A stretch of 40,779 nt of DNA from Spongospora subterranea f. sp. subterranea (lineage: Eukaryota > Endomyxa: Phytomyxea > Phytomyxea > Plasmodiophorida): contig JAUGWO010000205.1 of NCBI GenBank assembly GCA_049724395.1, positions 1 to 40,779 on the forward strand. Reading direction: 5' to 3'. The translations under genes and the position numbers were made by a program. This document shows positions 20,641-33,000 of this stretch, piece after piece; the stretch's first letter is position 1; the number at the start of each line of letters is the position of its first letter. The notes under the pieces were generated by a model. The model did not search any database. It worked only from the letters and a program-made list of their open reading frames with translations, and was not told where the DNA came from.

Positions 20641-21629
20641 CCACCGGCGATCGCCAGCAGATTTCGGGACCGAATAGCGCTTCTCGTCATCTAATTTCGG
20701 CACTGGCAATAATGGACAGTTAGCGATCATGAGAGTCTGATCGGACAATATAAGCCAGAATGGGGAATGTATATCCAGGACCGTGCACAACTCGTATCTT
20801 CTTTCCTGCGCTTTGTGTCGGACTCTCTCATTCTACATGACGACATGGGTCTCCGCCTTCGCTATTAGGTTGGCAATCGACTTTCAGGATATAGCTTCTG
20901 AGGTCTTTTACAACGAGGCCTCGATGTTCAGTTGATACACGTCTAACTTGCTGAAACAGCTTCGCACAGCATCATTCGTCGAAAAGTATCAGTGCTAGCA
21001 ACAGTAACTGAGCTTTATACCTCAGTGCATTTTTGTTTTCATCCCTTTGATTGAAACCCAAAGACCTCGGCAGCAGTTCATCTCATTGGTCTTTGTTCGG
21101 GCACTAGTTCATCTGATGCTAGCCTCACCTCACTCAGATCGCCATTGGCGGCAAATCGAGTCAAGTTGGGTCAGAAAACTTTATCTTGCTACCACAGCGA
21201 ACATTGCAAGTTTCAATCCATAGCAGTCGTATGCAAAACCACGCTGCATTGGAACCGTTTGGCAACTCTTTGATTTGCATGTAAGACATGTGCTCCAGGG
21301 TTGGGCAACAGCTCTGCATGCTCATCGAAGCATGATAGGCTGTTTTTGCCCCCATAGCTTCCAAACCGACTCTGGTTAGATATGGCCAACAAAAAAACGG
21401 ACACTTTCGATATTAGTTCATCTTCATCATGGTCAACTAATTGCCGCTTCATCGCCAATCAAGTGCGCCCAGAAATTTTCGCTGGCGCCCCACTGACGAC
21501 CTGGTTCTCCAATGAACCCGCAACTGAAGTGTAACCGATATAATCGTCACAGTGTCAATCGCTGACTTGACCCCCATTCCTCACTTGGAACTGATGTATG
21601 ACCTCTGATTTACTGTTCACAAATCAATC
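20641..21629. other. Intergenic with a weak minus-strand fragment
   Basis: Two overlapping minus-strand frames at 21458-21161 look mildly coding (MAMKRQLVDHDEDELISKVS and CCPTLEHMSYMQIKELPNGS) and might be linked by splicing, but no good donor-acceptor pair of normal length was found. The remainder, including the 170 bases before the ATG at 21630, shows nothing I recognise. Confidence 0.25.
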
Positions 21630-24600
21630 ATGACGAGGCACCATCATCGTCGGCGGCGAGGCAACCAGGAAAACGTCGCGTCATCGTCCGACTCAGATTC
21701 TTCAGGAGACGAACAGATTCACTCCCCACGGCGTGATCTGCGTCGATTAATTCGGGAAAAGGAACGAGAACTGGATGAGATTAACCAATATCGATCAAAA
21801 AAGCATCGCCTCGTTGGCGGCCGCCAAGGCGACAGAAGCTGAGGAATTGAAATCAAAACTCGTGCAAATTCGCACCGATTTTGCGTACAATTTGAAGCTC
21901 CTGGAGGAGCGAGATGCAGAACTGGATCGATATGACAATCTTTTCAGCAGAATGTCATTACTCGCTAAAGAGCGAGATGAAGAAATTGTTTGCCTTAAGG
22001 TTGGCAGCGAATTAAAAAATCTAGAAAACATTGAGTCCATCTGTTGTAACGTCTTCGTGTTTTGCTGTCGTAGAACACGGTTGAACAGCAATCGGAGAAA
22101 GCAACGAAAATGACGCAGCAGTTTCAAACGAAAAGCGAAGAATTTGATAGACAAGTAGCATTCGGTATTAGCTCTATTGTGAAGTCTCACCAAACACTTT
22201 CAGATAAAAATGCGAGAAGACGAATATGCTGAAAAGACATCGCAAACTATTTCAAAGTACGAGGCTCAACTGTTATTTCATCAACGTGTACGTTTTTTTT
22301 AAGGTTAATGTGCTATTCTCCTTTCTAAATTTTGATATGAATTGTAGCAACATGAAATTGTAATCGTGGTCCATTTGCTTCTTTTACATGCGTTCAGTGT
22401 TATCCGTCGCTAGGCCATTGATGAAATTAGCCAGAGGCATCAGAAACAATTGGTCCAGCAAAAATCAGAATTCATTAGCCTTCGCGATGGACTTCAGGTC
22501 AGTTTACTTATCGAATTTTTGCTGGTTGCATCAAATGTGATCCGAACAGCATCAAGTCCAAGACTTAACTTTGCAACTTCAAACATTTCAATTGACAGGT
22601 ATGCTTCAGATAAAAAAAATACTAACTGAGTTGAATTCTTTCATATGAGCAGAAGAATCATGGTTTTCATTTCGTGATCTGCGATTCTTTCAACTTTGGG
22701 CGATTCCGAGTGTGTAATAGCAGCTAACTCTCTTTGATATCTGTCTCAGCTGAAGAGGGCGCCGTTTTATCACATACTATCCTTGCCGAGAGGGACACCC
22801 AGATCCGCATTCTTGAGTCTGACAATGCTAAGCTGGTCGAACTCAAACATGCCCTTCTTCTGCAATATGAAGAGAAGGTATATCAATAGTTCTAATCAGC
22901 GTTGAGGCAAATCCAAATAATCAAACGTTTACCCCACTTAAAGGTTGGAAGCGTCTTGTCAAGTCTTCACGCTCTGGAACTCCAATTTAGTGAACAACGG
23001 CTGGCATACGAAGCACGTTATGCTCAACAGTTTCAAGAACGTGAGGCGGCGCATGCTAACAGGCTCAAAGAGCTGGAAGATTCTAATCATTCAAAGGACC
23101 TTGTAAGCATTTATTTTTGTATAGGCATCCCACGTATTTTCGATTCTATTAAACTTGGATTGCTGCGACATAAATTCTCATCAAGGTTTTTACTAATGGG
23201 CTGGCGTAAAATAGGAATTGCAAAACTTGATAAAAGAGCGAGACAATTTGGACCGGAAACTCCAATCACTCACATCTCAGTTTGAAAATGAACGATGCGT
23301 CCTGGATAATGAACGTGGTCAAACCCAGCAGGCATTACAGGATGCACGCTTTTTTGAGGACAAATGCTCTGAATTGAAGCGAGTAGAGTTCCACTAGATC
23401 GTTTCTTCTTTATGATCACTTAATGTTTGTTAGATCATAGATGAGCGTAACGATCATGTTGCGATTCTAAAAGACGCTGTTCGTGATATGAATGCCGAGG
23501 TGATCTTCGTAGCAATGTGTATTGGTTTATAGTAATTCCAGTTCAGATGCGAGCAGAACAAGTATCATGGCAGACGTCGCAAGCCGCTGTTGATAAGGAC
23601 CTATACGTTAAACTGTCAAAAGCAGAGGTCGGTAATTCTCAATTTGAAGCATATAGTGTGAATGATTGGCCAACTCAGGAACGGATTGAATCAGTGATAG
23701 GAACGTTGGCTCGTAATTCTGGAGAGAATGATGTCGTTTCTCAAGCCGAGACTCTCAGCGAACTTCAATCCGGGTCGGACGTCTGCTTTCTTCAGTTGGC
23801 ATTCCACTGATGACTTGTTAACGTAGATTGTTGTCAATCAAGCGAGATCTGAGGTCAAGGCACAGTAGCGCCAGCGTATCTTCCGCAACCTCACGTCAGC
23901 CGTCGTTAGGCCATTTACCACGAGCCGAACAGGTTTGATAACACTGCTTCCGCGTCCAGCTATTTTTTTAGCCATTATGTTATTTACAACTACCCCACGA
24001 GACTAAGTTCTGCAATAATCATTGTTTTATATGAGGTAAGCTGAATTTATGGCAGATCCTTGCAAACATTCCGGAGTTGGCAACAATGCCATCGGTATCC
24101 CGAATGCGTCGCAGTTCTACCATTGTTCGCCCAATGGACGTCCAAATCTTGCAGTCCCCATCGAACTTGATTGTTGATGGTATGCAGAATCCAGGATCTG
24201 CTTCATCACGAGTAACAAGAGATCGCTTGAGCTTTGAACAAATCGTCGAAATGGACGGTCCAGACAATCTTACTGATGATAACCAGGTTGGTGGAAAAAG
24301 TCGCCTTGTTTGAAATTGTTTTGACGCTTTTGCTACAGAGCGACAAGGCGGATTCGGAACATTCAAGTTCATTGGTAGGAACGTTTGTACATTCCTCATA
24401 GTACCTTATGCATTTGTCTTTAAGTCATCTACGAGAAATCTGCACTCTCTAAATTCTTCATTGGGGGGTCACGATGGCAGTTTAGGCGCAAATGGGTTCG
24501 CAACTATGGATACAGTACTCGAAGATGTTGATGACGATGCTAATGGTTCCGGCGTATCCAGCGAACTTGTTTCCATACATCCTCGTCACCACTCTCAGTC

Positions 24601-27600
24601 TTTCTCGGGTCGTCCCGCGAACAAGGATCGTCATTGTCGGAGCCAAATCAGTGAGGTTGAAGAAATTGTTTTGTCAGATGGAGACGAAAATCATTTAGAG
24701 TGTGTCGCGGAAACAATGCAACCATCAACCGATCACCGTGGCGAAATCAGTCGTCAGTCCAGCACGCATTCCGTTGTGGATAGTGACGCGAATCTCCCAG
24801 AACATGGACATAACAGACAAATATTGAAGGGAGTGCCTCTCGCGACTGGTATGAAAGAAGAGATTTCTACCCCAAACTCTGGATCGTACGACAAAGTTGA
24901 CAGAAGTTCCACATTATCGTCGCGTGCTGTCTCATCAACCGACGTACCAGCACCAAATCGTGCTACTTGTTCTGTAGCGATTCAAACTGACCCGTGTGAA
25001 GATAAGATGGAGCAAAAAAATTTGGTATTACAGGGAAGAATTGACGAGTTGCAAGATGAAAAACGTGTTGCCCAGCAGCTGATATTAGTCTTGAAGCAGG
25101 ATGCCACACAACGTCGTGCAACACCTCCCTTAGTTTCAGAAGGGGCGGCTGAGCGAAATATTCTGCGACACGAAAATGAGCGGCTGCAGCACGATCTTGA
25201 AAAATTGAACATCGACTTGGCAGTTCTGCAAGATCAGAAACAGGTTTCCAAGTTTTTCTGGAACACCTCACAATCCTCGTTTAGTTCAAATATTATGTGG
25301 TTAATGCCATTCAGCTTTCAAGTTATTCTGATGCATTCTTACTCTCACTTCTGATTTATGGTTATACCAGATTTTTTCAATCAAAAGCAGATTGCATAAG
25401 TTTCTGACGAGGGATCTGATTACAGGACTCTGTGCAATCAACGATGAAGTTAGAATCTGAAATGGCGCAAATGAAATCTGATATGAATTTGATGAGCGGC
25501 AAACTTAAACAGAAGCATTCAGGCTCAGAGGATGCCGACTTGAAATGGAAATGCAAATTGGCTTCACAAGAGCTGGATTCTTTACACAGCCGGGTGCGAT
25601 CTTTAGAGCAAGAGAATTCAGCTTTGCAGCAAAGCTTATCGTCTGCACGTGAATATCGCACTCCTTTGGAGCTGCACCCTTCTGCTGATTTACAGCAAGT
25701 TTTATCGGAATTACATGAGCTTCGACAGCATCAGGATGATGGGAGTCGAAGGGATGAAACCGGGGCTTTGCGCGAACAGAATGATAAGTTGCGTCAAATA
25801 GTAAATGATATGAAAATTGAATTGCAATCCATTTCCCGAATGCAAGCGGCTACGTCTTCGGAAATTGAACTGTTGAAAGAGATCAATCAGGTGAGCGTAT
25901 CGGCAATGTTTTAAAATTTATCGATTTTCAATGCGAGTCCCTAACAACCCGATTTTTGTTGATTTAACATATCGTAGGATCAAAGCAGTCGAATTCAAGT
26001 CTTAACTGGAACAGTCGGCGAAGGAAAATTGTTTTCGGTGGATGAAGAAACTTCGTTGCTTCGCCAACAGGTTAGGAACTGGTTACAATGGCAACAGATT
26101 TCTGAAGTGTTTCAGATCGAAAAATTGAACAAATCTCTATTGGAATGTCATGACCGCGTAATATCTGCAGAACGCGAGCTGCTGCAGGAAAAGCACAGTT
26201 TGCGTGAAAAAACCATGAAGTTAGAGGCGGAACATGAAAGTACGTGGAGTCTACAAAAATGATGTACATGGATGATTGATAAGTCGACAGGAGTAAAGTC
26301 TGAACTGTATCGTGCCAATCATTATATTCAGTCATTGCAACAAGAACCCTGCGACAGGTCTTTCAGCCAGGAGCGAAGCGTTTTCCAAGCTCATATATCC
26401 TCTTTAAACCAGCAGATCAAGGTTTTGGATCAACGATTAATTGCAGCCACCGTGAGAACTTCAGGTTCATTGAGTCTGAACGGTCTGACTTTCATTAGAT
26501 CTTGAACGACCAACGGCTGGATGAAGTTCATATGATCGAAGCGAAATTTGATACGCTAAGGGAACAGAATGACCAGCAACAGAGAATGATTCAGGTTTTG
26601 AAAACATCGCAAAGCAGAACTGATGCAGGTGGCAGTGATCAGTTCCAAACTCATTCCCAAAAAGCATTCGAAAACATGCGGTATGTACCACCTTGCGCGT
26701 TTTCGATTCTTGATGTTTTGTATCAATATATCAGTTCGGAGAATAGCGAACTAAGGAAAGGCCTCGATGCGGCCCGAGCCGATCTGGAAACTTTAGCTTC
26801 GGAAAAGGACAAACTCATGGAGATCAGCAATATGCTGAAGGCTAATGTCTCAAAGCTGAATATCGATCAAGTATATATGATTGTGGATTTTTTCATCTCT
26901 ACAAATGATTGACTTAACACAGCCTGTAACTGAGATTCCGCTCTCTTTAATCGACGCAACCGGAGATTTAACTCAGATTTACAATAGCAAAATTGCTAAT
27001 GTAATGATGCGCCGAAAACTCACAAAATTCGCAAGCTGAAATCTGCTATGTTTTCAGGTTGAACGTACTTTGCGCGATTTGTTGCGACAAAACCAAGTTC
27101 TCAGGGCTCAAATCAATAACCTTTCGAAAATGGGACGTCTGGAACTTGGTCTTCATAGGGTAAAGCGACACTTAATTGGCGATTCAAATATCTGAAGGCT
27201 GTTTGTAGCATCCTGGTGCTTCAGAGTATTGCACTGATCCAGTTTGTCAGCTGCGGCTCGTACACTCTTATGGGACGGCGCTCGTATCTCGTGGTTCCGC
27301 AGAAGCCCAAATTCTTAACCGTCTAGATCAACTCGATCGCGATGTTCAACAGTCACTGAAACATGGAACTGCTAAACCCCGTATGGAATTGAGTTCTTTA
27401 ATGGTGTTTTAATCATACGTGCTGTAGTTATTGATGATCTTCAGCGAACAGTGGTGCAGGAGGAGCCGGTAGATACAGTTCCACAGCATCAAGCACGAGC
27501 TGAATCGCGCGTACGTCATCGTCTGAAGCAGGAGTTAGGTTCCTTAGCTGAAGTTGAATCAAAGGATCAGGTTTGAAGTTGTCAACAAACGAGTCGACGT

Positions 27601-27865
27601 TTGAAATTAATTCTCTTAGCTATTAGAATCCGCGCGCCGGTCGTTTCGAGTTGCAAGACAATCCGCATTGTACACGCAAGGTCATGCTGTCGACATTCAA
27701 CCAGGCCATGAAGCTCTGAATGCTGGTTTCAAAGCGGCTGCACCATCAATCAATAGCTCACGGCATCCCATATCTCGAGCGGATCGCTTGGCTCGTGACC
27801 ATACAAAGCGATCGCTTCTTCTTAAGCAACGTCAAGCAATAAGGAATTATAATGATCATGATTAA
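21630..27865 (+). CDS. CCDC57-like centriolar coiled-coil protein, about 25 exons
   Basis: About 25 exons, many under 100 bases and mostly joined in phase 0, encode roughly 1,490 residues. After a basic, serine-rich N-terminus comes LIREKERELDEINQYR and then YNLKLLEERDAELDRYD, which matches the signature start of animal CCDC57, a centrosome and centriolar-satellite protein needed for microtubule organisation and ciliogenesis. Exons up to about 23,500 and from 25,000 to 27,180 are heptad-rich coiled coil. 23,830-24,960 is a serine-rich linker (SRQPSLGHLPRAEQ, VSRMRRSSTIVRPMD). The last exon (27620-27865) is basic. Two single-base problems remain: the A6 run near 21802, where the coiled-coil frame shifts, and the C4 run near 27387 at the exon 23 donor. 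Both suggest sequencing error rather than loss, since all other junctions hold. No membrane segment is seen. Confidence 0.78.
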
Positions 27866-28672
27866 ACTGGTATATTCACACTCAGGTCGCAACAGTAATT
27901 GATACGTTTTCAGTTCGACTGGCCCGACGATTTGATCGGAATCATAGAACCGACGAGAGTCAGCCAAAGTCACATCGGATTCGTGTCAGGTTGAAAAGTG
28001 TTTCCACTCACCAAACTCGGGGTTCAGTACTTCACGCGTCCCGATGCTGACAACAATTGACCAGATGTTATTTCCCCGCTTTGCATCCACTGTTTGAAAC
28101 TCGGGAAAACTCACACAACAAATAACAATGGTTGGAAACTTATTATGTGACAATATTCTCGCTAACAAGCGCCGAACGGAGAGGAAAGTGGTGGCAGATA
28201 TTGCTTGAGGCCAATGGTCGTCGGTTCGCATTTTGATCTTCGTTTAAGAATAGTTCGTCAACAAGAAAGCGTGACGCTGAAGAATAGTACTCCACATCCC
28301 CAGTAAGAATCAAGTTACTCGATTTAAATTCTCACAGGTTAAATAACTGTTCCCTGAATGTCGCTGATGTTTATGATTGCTGTCAATATTGATGTTGACC
28401 AATATTAAAAAGGTCTTCCACCCCAAGAACACCCCTCCCCCAATGCAAATCTGGCAGATGATCTATAATAGGGCAAACTACAATCAAAAACGACAAACCG
28501 TTTTGGATCAAGCACTTCTCGTCCTATTTCTCTTCTCGAATTTGCATTTCTTTTCTAGAAAGAGTTGAACAGGTTTTTCTTGAGCAATGGACAACAAGGA
28601 ATTGTCCAGAATGTCGGTTGAATTGCCATGAGATAATCCTGAGAATATGATAATCTTTCATAATTCAAAATC
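27866..28672. other. Mostly intergenic; possible minus-strand fragment
   Basis: A minus-strand frame at 28231-27986 starts with ATG and reads MRTDDHWPQAISATTFLSVR through KRGNNIWSIVVSIGTREVL. A further piece near 27973-27890 (TLADSRRFYDSDQIVGPVEL) could be its next exon, lying tail to tail with the CCDC57-like gene. No family is recognised. 28240-28672 holds the presumed promoter of the secreted protein gene, with TATAATA near 28464. Confidence 0.3.
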
Positions 28673-29317
28673 ATGTCGCCCCTTTACATCGTCTTACTGA
28701 TTATCATGCTTTCCCTGACCTATGCCCGATTCGGTCAAGAGAACCCGCCAGCCATCGGAAAAATTCGCGATTGTGCCCAAAGCCCAGATGGGAACATCAA
28801 CGGACAGATGGCGAACTTTGCTGGCTCTGCAATCGGTACACTTTTAGCAGCAGCAAATGAATGTGCTCAGCAAAACAAAGCCGATGACATAATAGACTTT
28901 GCCAAGGCGAACAACCTAGCACCCGCTTGTATTGCAGCTGCCGTTGAATTGCGACGCGCTGAGAAGAACGTCAATCCGTTCGCCGTTGCCAATCCATGCT
29001 CCAAGATTTGTGCCAGTCTTCCCAGAAATCAGGAATTACGAGGATCCGTGCAGGCATTTGATCCAGCTTGTGATTCCAACAAATTCTTTGCTGAGAACCC
29101 AGATCAACTAGCGAATTTCCAGCTTCAAACGGGCAACGCAGGTGCGGCGGCAGCACCGGCTTTGCCGGCGACCGGAGCTGTGGCAGCGTGTAAGAAAGCG
29201 ACGGTCGCTGCACAAACGGTGCTTACGAAGAAGGCGACGGTCGCTGCACAAACAGTACCTACGAAGGTAGCTCAGAAAGCATGTGCAACGGTTGCACCAG
29301 TATGTCGTGCAGCTTAG
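28673..29317 (+). CDS. Small secreted protein with conserved-looking cysteines
   Basis: A single-exon frame of 214 codons opens with a signal peptide (MSPLYIVLLIIMLSLTYA), so the product is probably exported. The mature part has a helical N-terminal domain (about residues 20-140) with cysteines in IRDCAQS, NECAQQ, PACIAA, NPCSKICASL and DPACDS. An alanine-rich tail (145-214) contains a 12-residue unit, KATVAAQTVLTK, repeated immediately as KATVAAQTVPTK, and three more cysteines at the end (KACATVAPVCRAA plus AACKK). The even spread of cysteines suggests disulphides. AATAAA follows at 29345. I do not recognise the family; the layout resembles small secreted fungal proteins. Its strong signal peptide and compact structure suggest a real, expressed gene. 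Confidence 0.75.
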   Translation: MSPLYIVLLIIMLSLTYARFGQENPPAIGKIRDCAQSPDGNINGQMANFAGSAIGTLLAAANECAQQNKADDIIDFAKANNLAPACIAAAVELRRAEKNVNPFAVANPCSKICASLPRNQELRGSVQAFDPACDSNKFFAENPDQLANFQLQTGNAGAAAAPALPATGAVAACKKATVAAQTVLTKKATVAAQTVPTKVAQKACATVAPVCRAA

Positions 29318-29344
29318 ACGACTATCATATCACCATGTACAGAT

Positions 29345-29350
29345 AATAAA
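29345..29350 (+). terminator. AATAAA poly(A) signal
   Basis: The hexamer lies 27 bases after the stop codon of the secreted protein gene at 28673-29317. Confidence 0.6.
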
Positions 29351-29442
29351 TCAGCACGTTGATACAATACCGTCTTGAATGATCTTGTTGGCATTACGTT
29401 GATAAACAGTTGTTTTATCGAGTTCCGAAAATGTCCCCAATA

Positions 29443-29787
29443 CCGTTATGTGATGAAGGTGGAGTATAGGCCCCACGGTTCCATTGCTAACGTGCAAGCT
29501 ATCCATAAGGAACGCAAGCTTGTGGGAGAAATGATAGCTGGGCCGGCTATTAGTCTTGTCGGAGATGGGATGACAAACTATCTCGCTCGCTTTGATAGAC
29601 TTTGCTACTGCCTTGTTCCTTGGCAGTTGAACGAGCTCCTCCCATATCTGTCTCCGACAAGACTAATAACCTACCCAGCTATCATTTTCTCCTACTGCCT
29701 TGCCTTCCTTGATACCATTATGGGTATCTTGCACATTAGCAAATATAACCATGGGGTCGATACTCTTCCTTTATCACATATGACCGT
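29443..29787. repeat. Imperfect hairpin repeat, arms about 135 bp
   Basis: The left arm (29443-29575) and right arm (29640-29787) are reverse complements with scattered mismatches. The best-matched core is GCTATTAGTCTTGTCGGAGA in the left arm against TCTCCGACAAGACTAATA in the right. The loop is about 65 bases. The structure resembles a MITE or fold-back element, but I found no clear target duplication. An open frame of 142 codons crosses the whole hairpin (29375-29803); it may be chance, since its two halves come from opposite strands of one sequence. Confidence 0.65.
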
Positions 29788-30033
29788 CGTCCCATTATCC
29801 TGATCAGCGTATTTGATGCATGGCGGGTTTCTAATGCATTAGAGCCAACGTTTTGACAAAACAAACCCGCATTAGATGTAAATACCACAAAGTGTCATCA
29901 TAGCGTCGTACAGATGACATTCATTCATGAGTGAAAAGTTCATGAGACATTAAAATCGTAGTCGTCCGATAACCTCGCCCTAGTGCATCTTCCAAACAAT
30001 GTTGTTAGTTATGATCACGATAGTGTGGTTCTT
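29788..30033. other. Promoter region of the IBTK-like gene
   Basis: Non-coding sequence between the hairpin repeat and the ATG at 30034. Nothing specific is recognised. Confidence 0.4.
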
Positions 30034-33000
30034 ATGGATATCTGGCAGCGATTTGATACCCTTGGTCGTGGTCGACTACATCGCAGTGTTGTCAGTGTCA
30101 TCAGTGGTAGGTGCTCTATTACTGTACCTACTAAACCTAACTGTGGACTGTAGTACCTGCACCTAACATACACGGTCAGTGAAGATAGTGACTGTGAGAC
30201 AGTGACAGATAATATACACCGTAAGTCGGTTTCCAAGACAGGCCGCCCTCGTCCACTCGCTATCTCCATAGATGGCCAACCGGCAACCGAGTCGCAATCC
30301 AAACAGGGAGCGGGTGTCGCGTATATGGCACGAGCGGTACCTGCTCGCACCTGGATTGATGATTCGCTTCTTGATTACATTGCCCGCGATGATGCCAGAG
30401 AACTGTCCCGAGTCCTATCCGTCAAACCGAGTCTCATCACTGCCGTCACCAATAATGGTCAATTCCTGATCCATATCGCAGCCGCCCGTGATTCTCCTGC
30501 ATGCGTCCGAGTATTGCTAGATTATGGCGCCGATGTTCATTGTCTAGACAGAGAGTCTTCGTGGACTCCATTGCATATAGCGGTTTATCGCGGGTGATGC
30601 TCTGGCTTGTCCAATATCTGCCCTCAACTCAACAGGTTACCCTCCAGGTCTCTACGTGCGGCTCAAACTCTTCTTCACCATAAGGGGCAATCTCATGGTC
30701 CAGTTGATAACGAAGGTCTATTGCAGATCAAAGTGTTTCTGTGTCAAACGTTATCATAGAACACTGTTTCCTTGAGCATTTCAACAATTCCCTCTGATAT
30801 TTGATTTCCTATAATCACCATCACGGTTGGGGCTTCTTTATATTCGCGTTATGCTTTGATTGCTGAATCGCTGTTTTTCAAGTAGATTCTGTTTTCCTGA
30901 TCATGCGAGTTCTCACGTTGCTTGTTCTGATATCAGTTTTTTTCCAGGAAATAGCCCGTTTGACCTGCTCCATTGCCGGTTTAGATCTACCAATGAATCT
31001 GCAAGTCTTCGCCATGTTTTATATTCTTTTGGAACCGCCAGTCTTTACCAGCTTGGATTCGTTGCGGAATCGGCGTCCCAGCCGCGTCCTAAGGCCCTCG
31101 ACCGCCTCATGAACGAAGACGTTGTTGATTTTGCGTTATGTGAAATTGGCGGCGCGGCCGTCACCAGGAGTGGAGGTTGCTTCGTCTGGGGCGTAAATAA
31201 GAATGGCCGGCTAGGCGTAGGCGATGAAGCTTCAAGGATTCGCCCAGAGATGGTTCCTCTTGCCATATCCAGCACCAGGACCTGTGTCTCCGTTGCCGTT
31301 TCATTAACACATTCTGTGTTTCTAATGTCGACAGGGGAAGTGTTCACGGCCGGCAAAGGCTACCTTGGGCACGAGGGCGCTGGACGTAGCCAACAGCTAT
31401 CGCTGATTCCTCGCCGTGTTGAGAAGGGCTTGAAAAAGGTCAAAGTTGTTAGAATTTCGTGTTCGAAGTTTCGTACGTGTTTTGTCACTGATACTGGGGA
31501 AGCGCTTCTACTTGGTTATCACATGGCAGACGAGAGCATAGAGCCAAATCCAGCGCGGATCGAGTCGATGAGCGGGCTTCACATCGTGAAAATGCTGGTC
31601 ACGAATGGGCACTGGTTGGTGCAAACAGAGGATGGAAACCTTTTCGAGCAGACACGCCGCGAGACACGTCTCTACCGCGTTCCGATTAGTCGAATCGCAA
31701 AGAAAAGTTCAACGCGGCCAAGTGTTGTTGATTTCTCCACATGTAAAAACCACAGTGTTGCGATCACGTCAGACGGAAACGTCTGGACCTGGCCTAGTCG
31801 TGCTGTGAAAGGTGGCGCTCCAGATCCTTCGTCGCGTCCGGCCGTGCCTCGTCAAGTACGCGCCATCAATAATGTTGTCGTTGTGCACGTGTCCACAGCC
31901 GTTGATCACACCGCCGTCCTCACCGATCAAGGTGACCTCATCGAATGGGCGCATTCCACTACGCCAGACAAGCCAAGCCAAGCGCCTGTGCGACTTTCAC
32001 AGCCTCGGCCTGTTGACCGTGTCTCCTGCGCTCCAGGATGCACTCTCCTCTCACAGAAAATTCGACTGTCTTCACCTCTTCATCCAGCACCAATGTCACA
32101 CACACAATCTTCCCAAAATTCTCCAATATCGACTCAGCGTTCATCTTCATCATCTCGGAATTCTCCTGTCGCATCACAGCCTGGTATTACGGTTCCATCG
32201 CTGCCGACGTATCATCAGTTTCCATCCCTGTTCAACCTGTGTGAGACGATTTTGTGTCAGGCGATCGATGAACGTCGCGTGCTGGTGGCGCTACAGTTCG
32301 CCCGTACTGTGGGCTCTCGGATTCTCGTCGATCACTGTGTGAAGTTCATTCTGGATAATGCACAAGTTGTGCTAATATCGGCATTGCGTAGCCTTGATCC
32401 GCTTGATGTCGCATATCTTCAGGAAGCATATCATAAAATTTTGCCACGATCGATCACCTCCTTTTTAGGAAAAAGACCGCCGGCGGTGACAGACGAAGAC
32501 GGTGAACTTGAGTGGTTCATTCCTCGTACACAGAGTCATCTTCGTTCAAAAATCCGATCAATATCGAAGAAGCTATCACAAATCGCGTCGCTCTCGGAGC
32601 GCCGGGCACGTGGTGATACGCTCAATTCAGAGCAGCTGGCGAAATTCAAACAACGCGATGTCCTGCGCCTGTTTTTACAGCAGTGCCAAGGTGCTCTGGC
32701 CGAGCAAATCGAACCAGACACTCCCATCGAATGTGTGTTTCAGAAATGCACTAAAACTCTCCGGGAGAAATTGCACGTTGCTCCTCCATTGCTGCATCGT
32801 GCAGCTGCAGAGTCTGCCATCTTTGAGGAGCCCCCCATCCCTGCTGAAGATGTTTCGTTGGATCCGACAGCGGAATCTCACTGTGGCAGCCTTGTCAATG
32901 CCGACGTAATGAGTCCTGTATTACCACCCGAATGGTCGACTGGTGGTCGTACATCAACCTCTTGTCGTTCCTCTCCAGCACAATCAAAACCGAGGCGAGT

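Noticed and set aside
30202-30324. Start of the IBTK-like gene at 30202
   Set aside because: The codon there is GTG; a spliced ATG exon at 30034-30110 joins in phase and extends the same frame.
31812-32342. 176-codon plus frame inside the IBTK-like gene
   Set aside because: The long 951-codon frame with RCC1 motifs covers it; this is a shadow.
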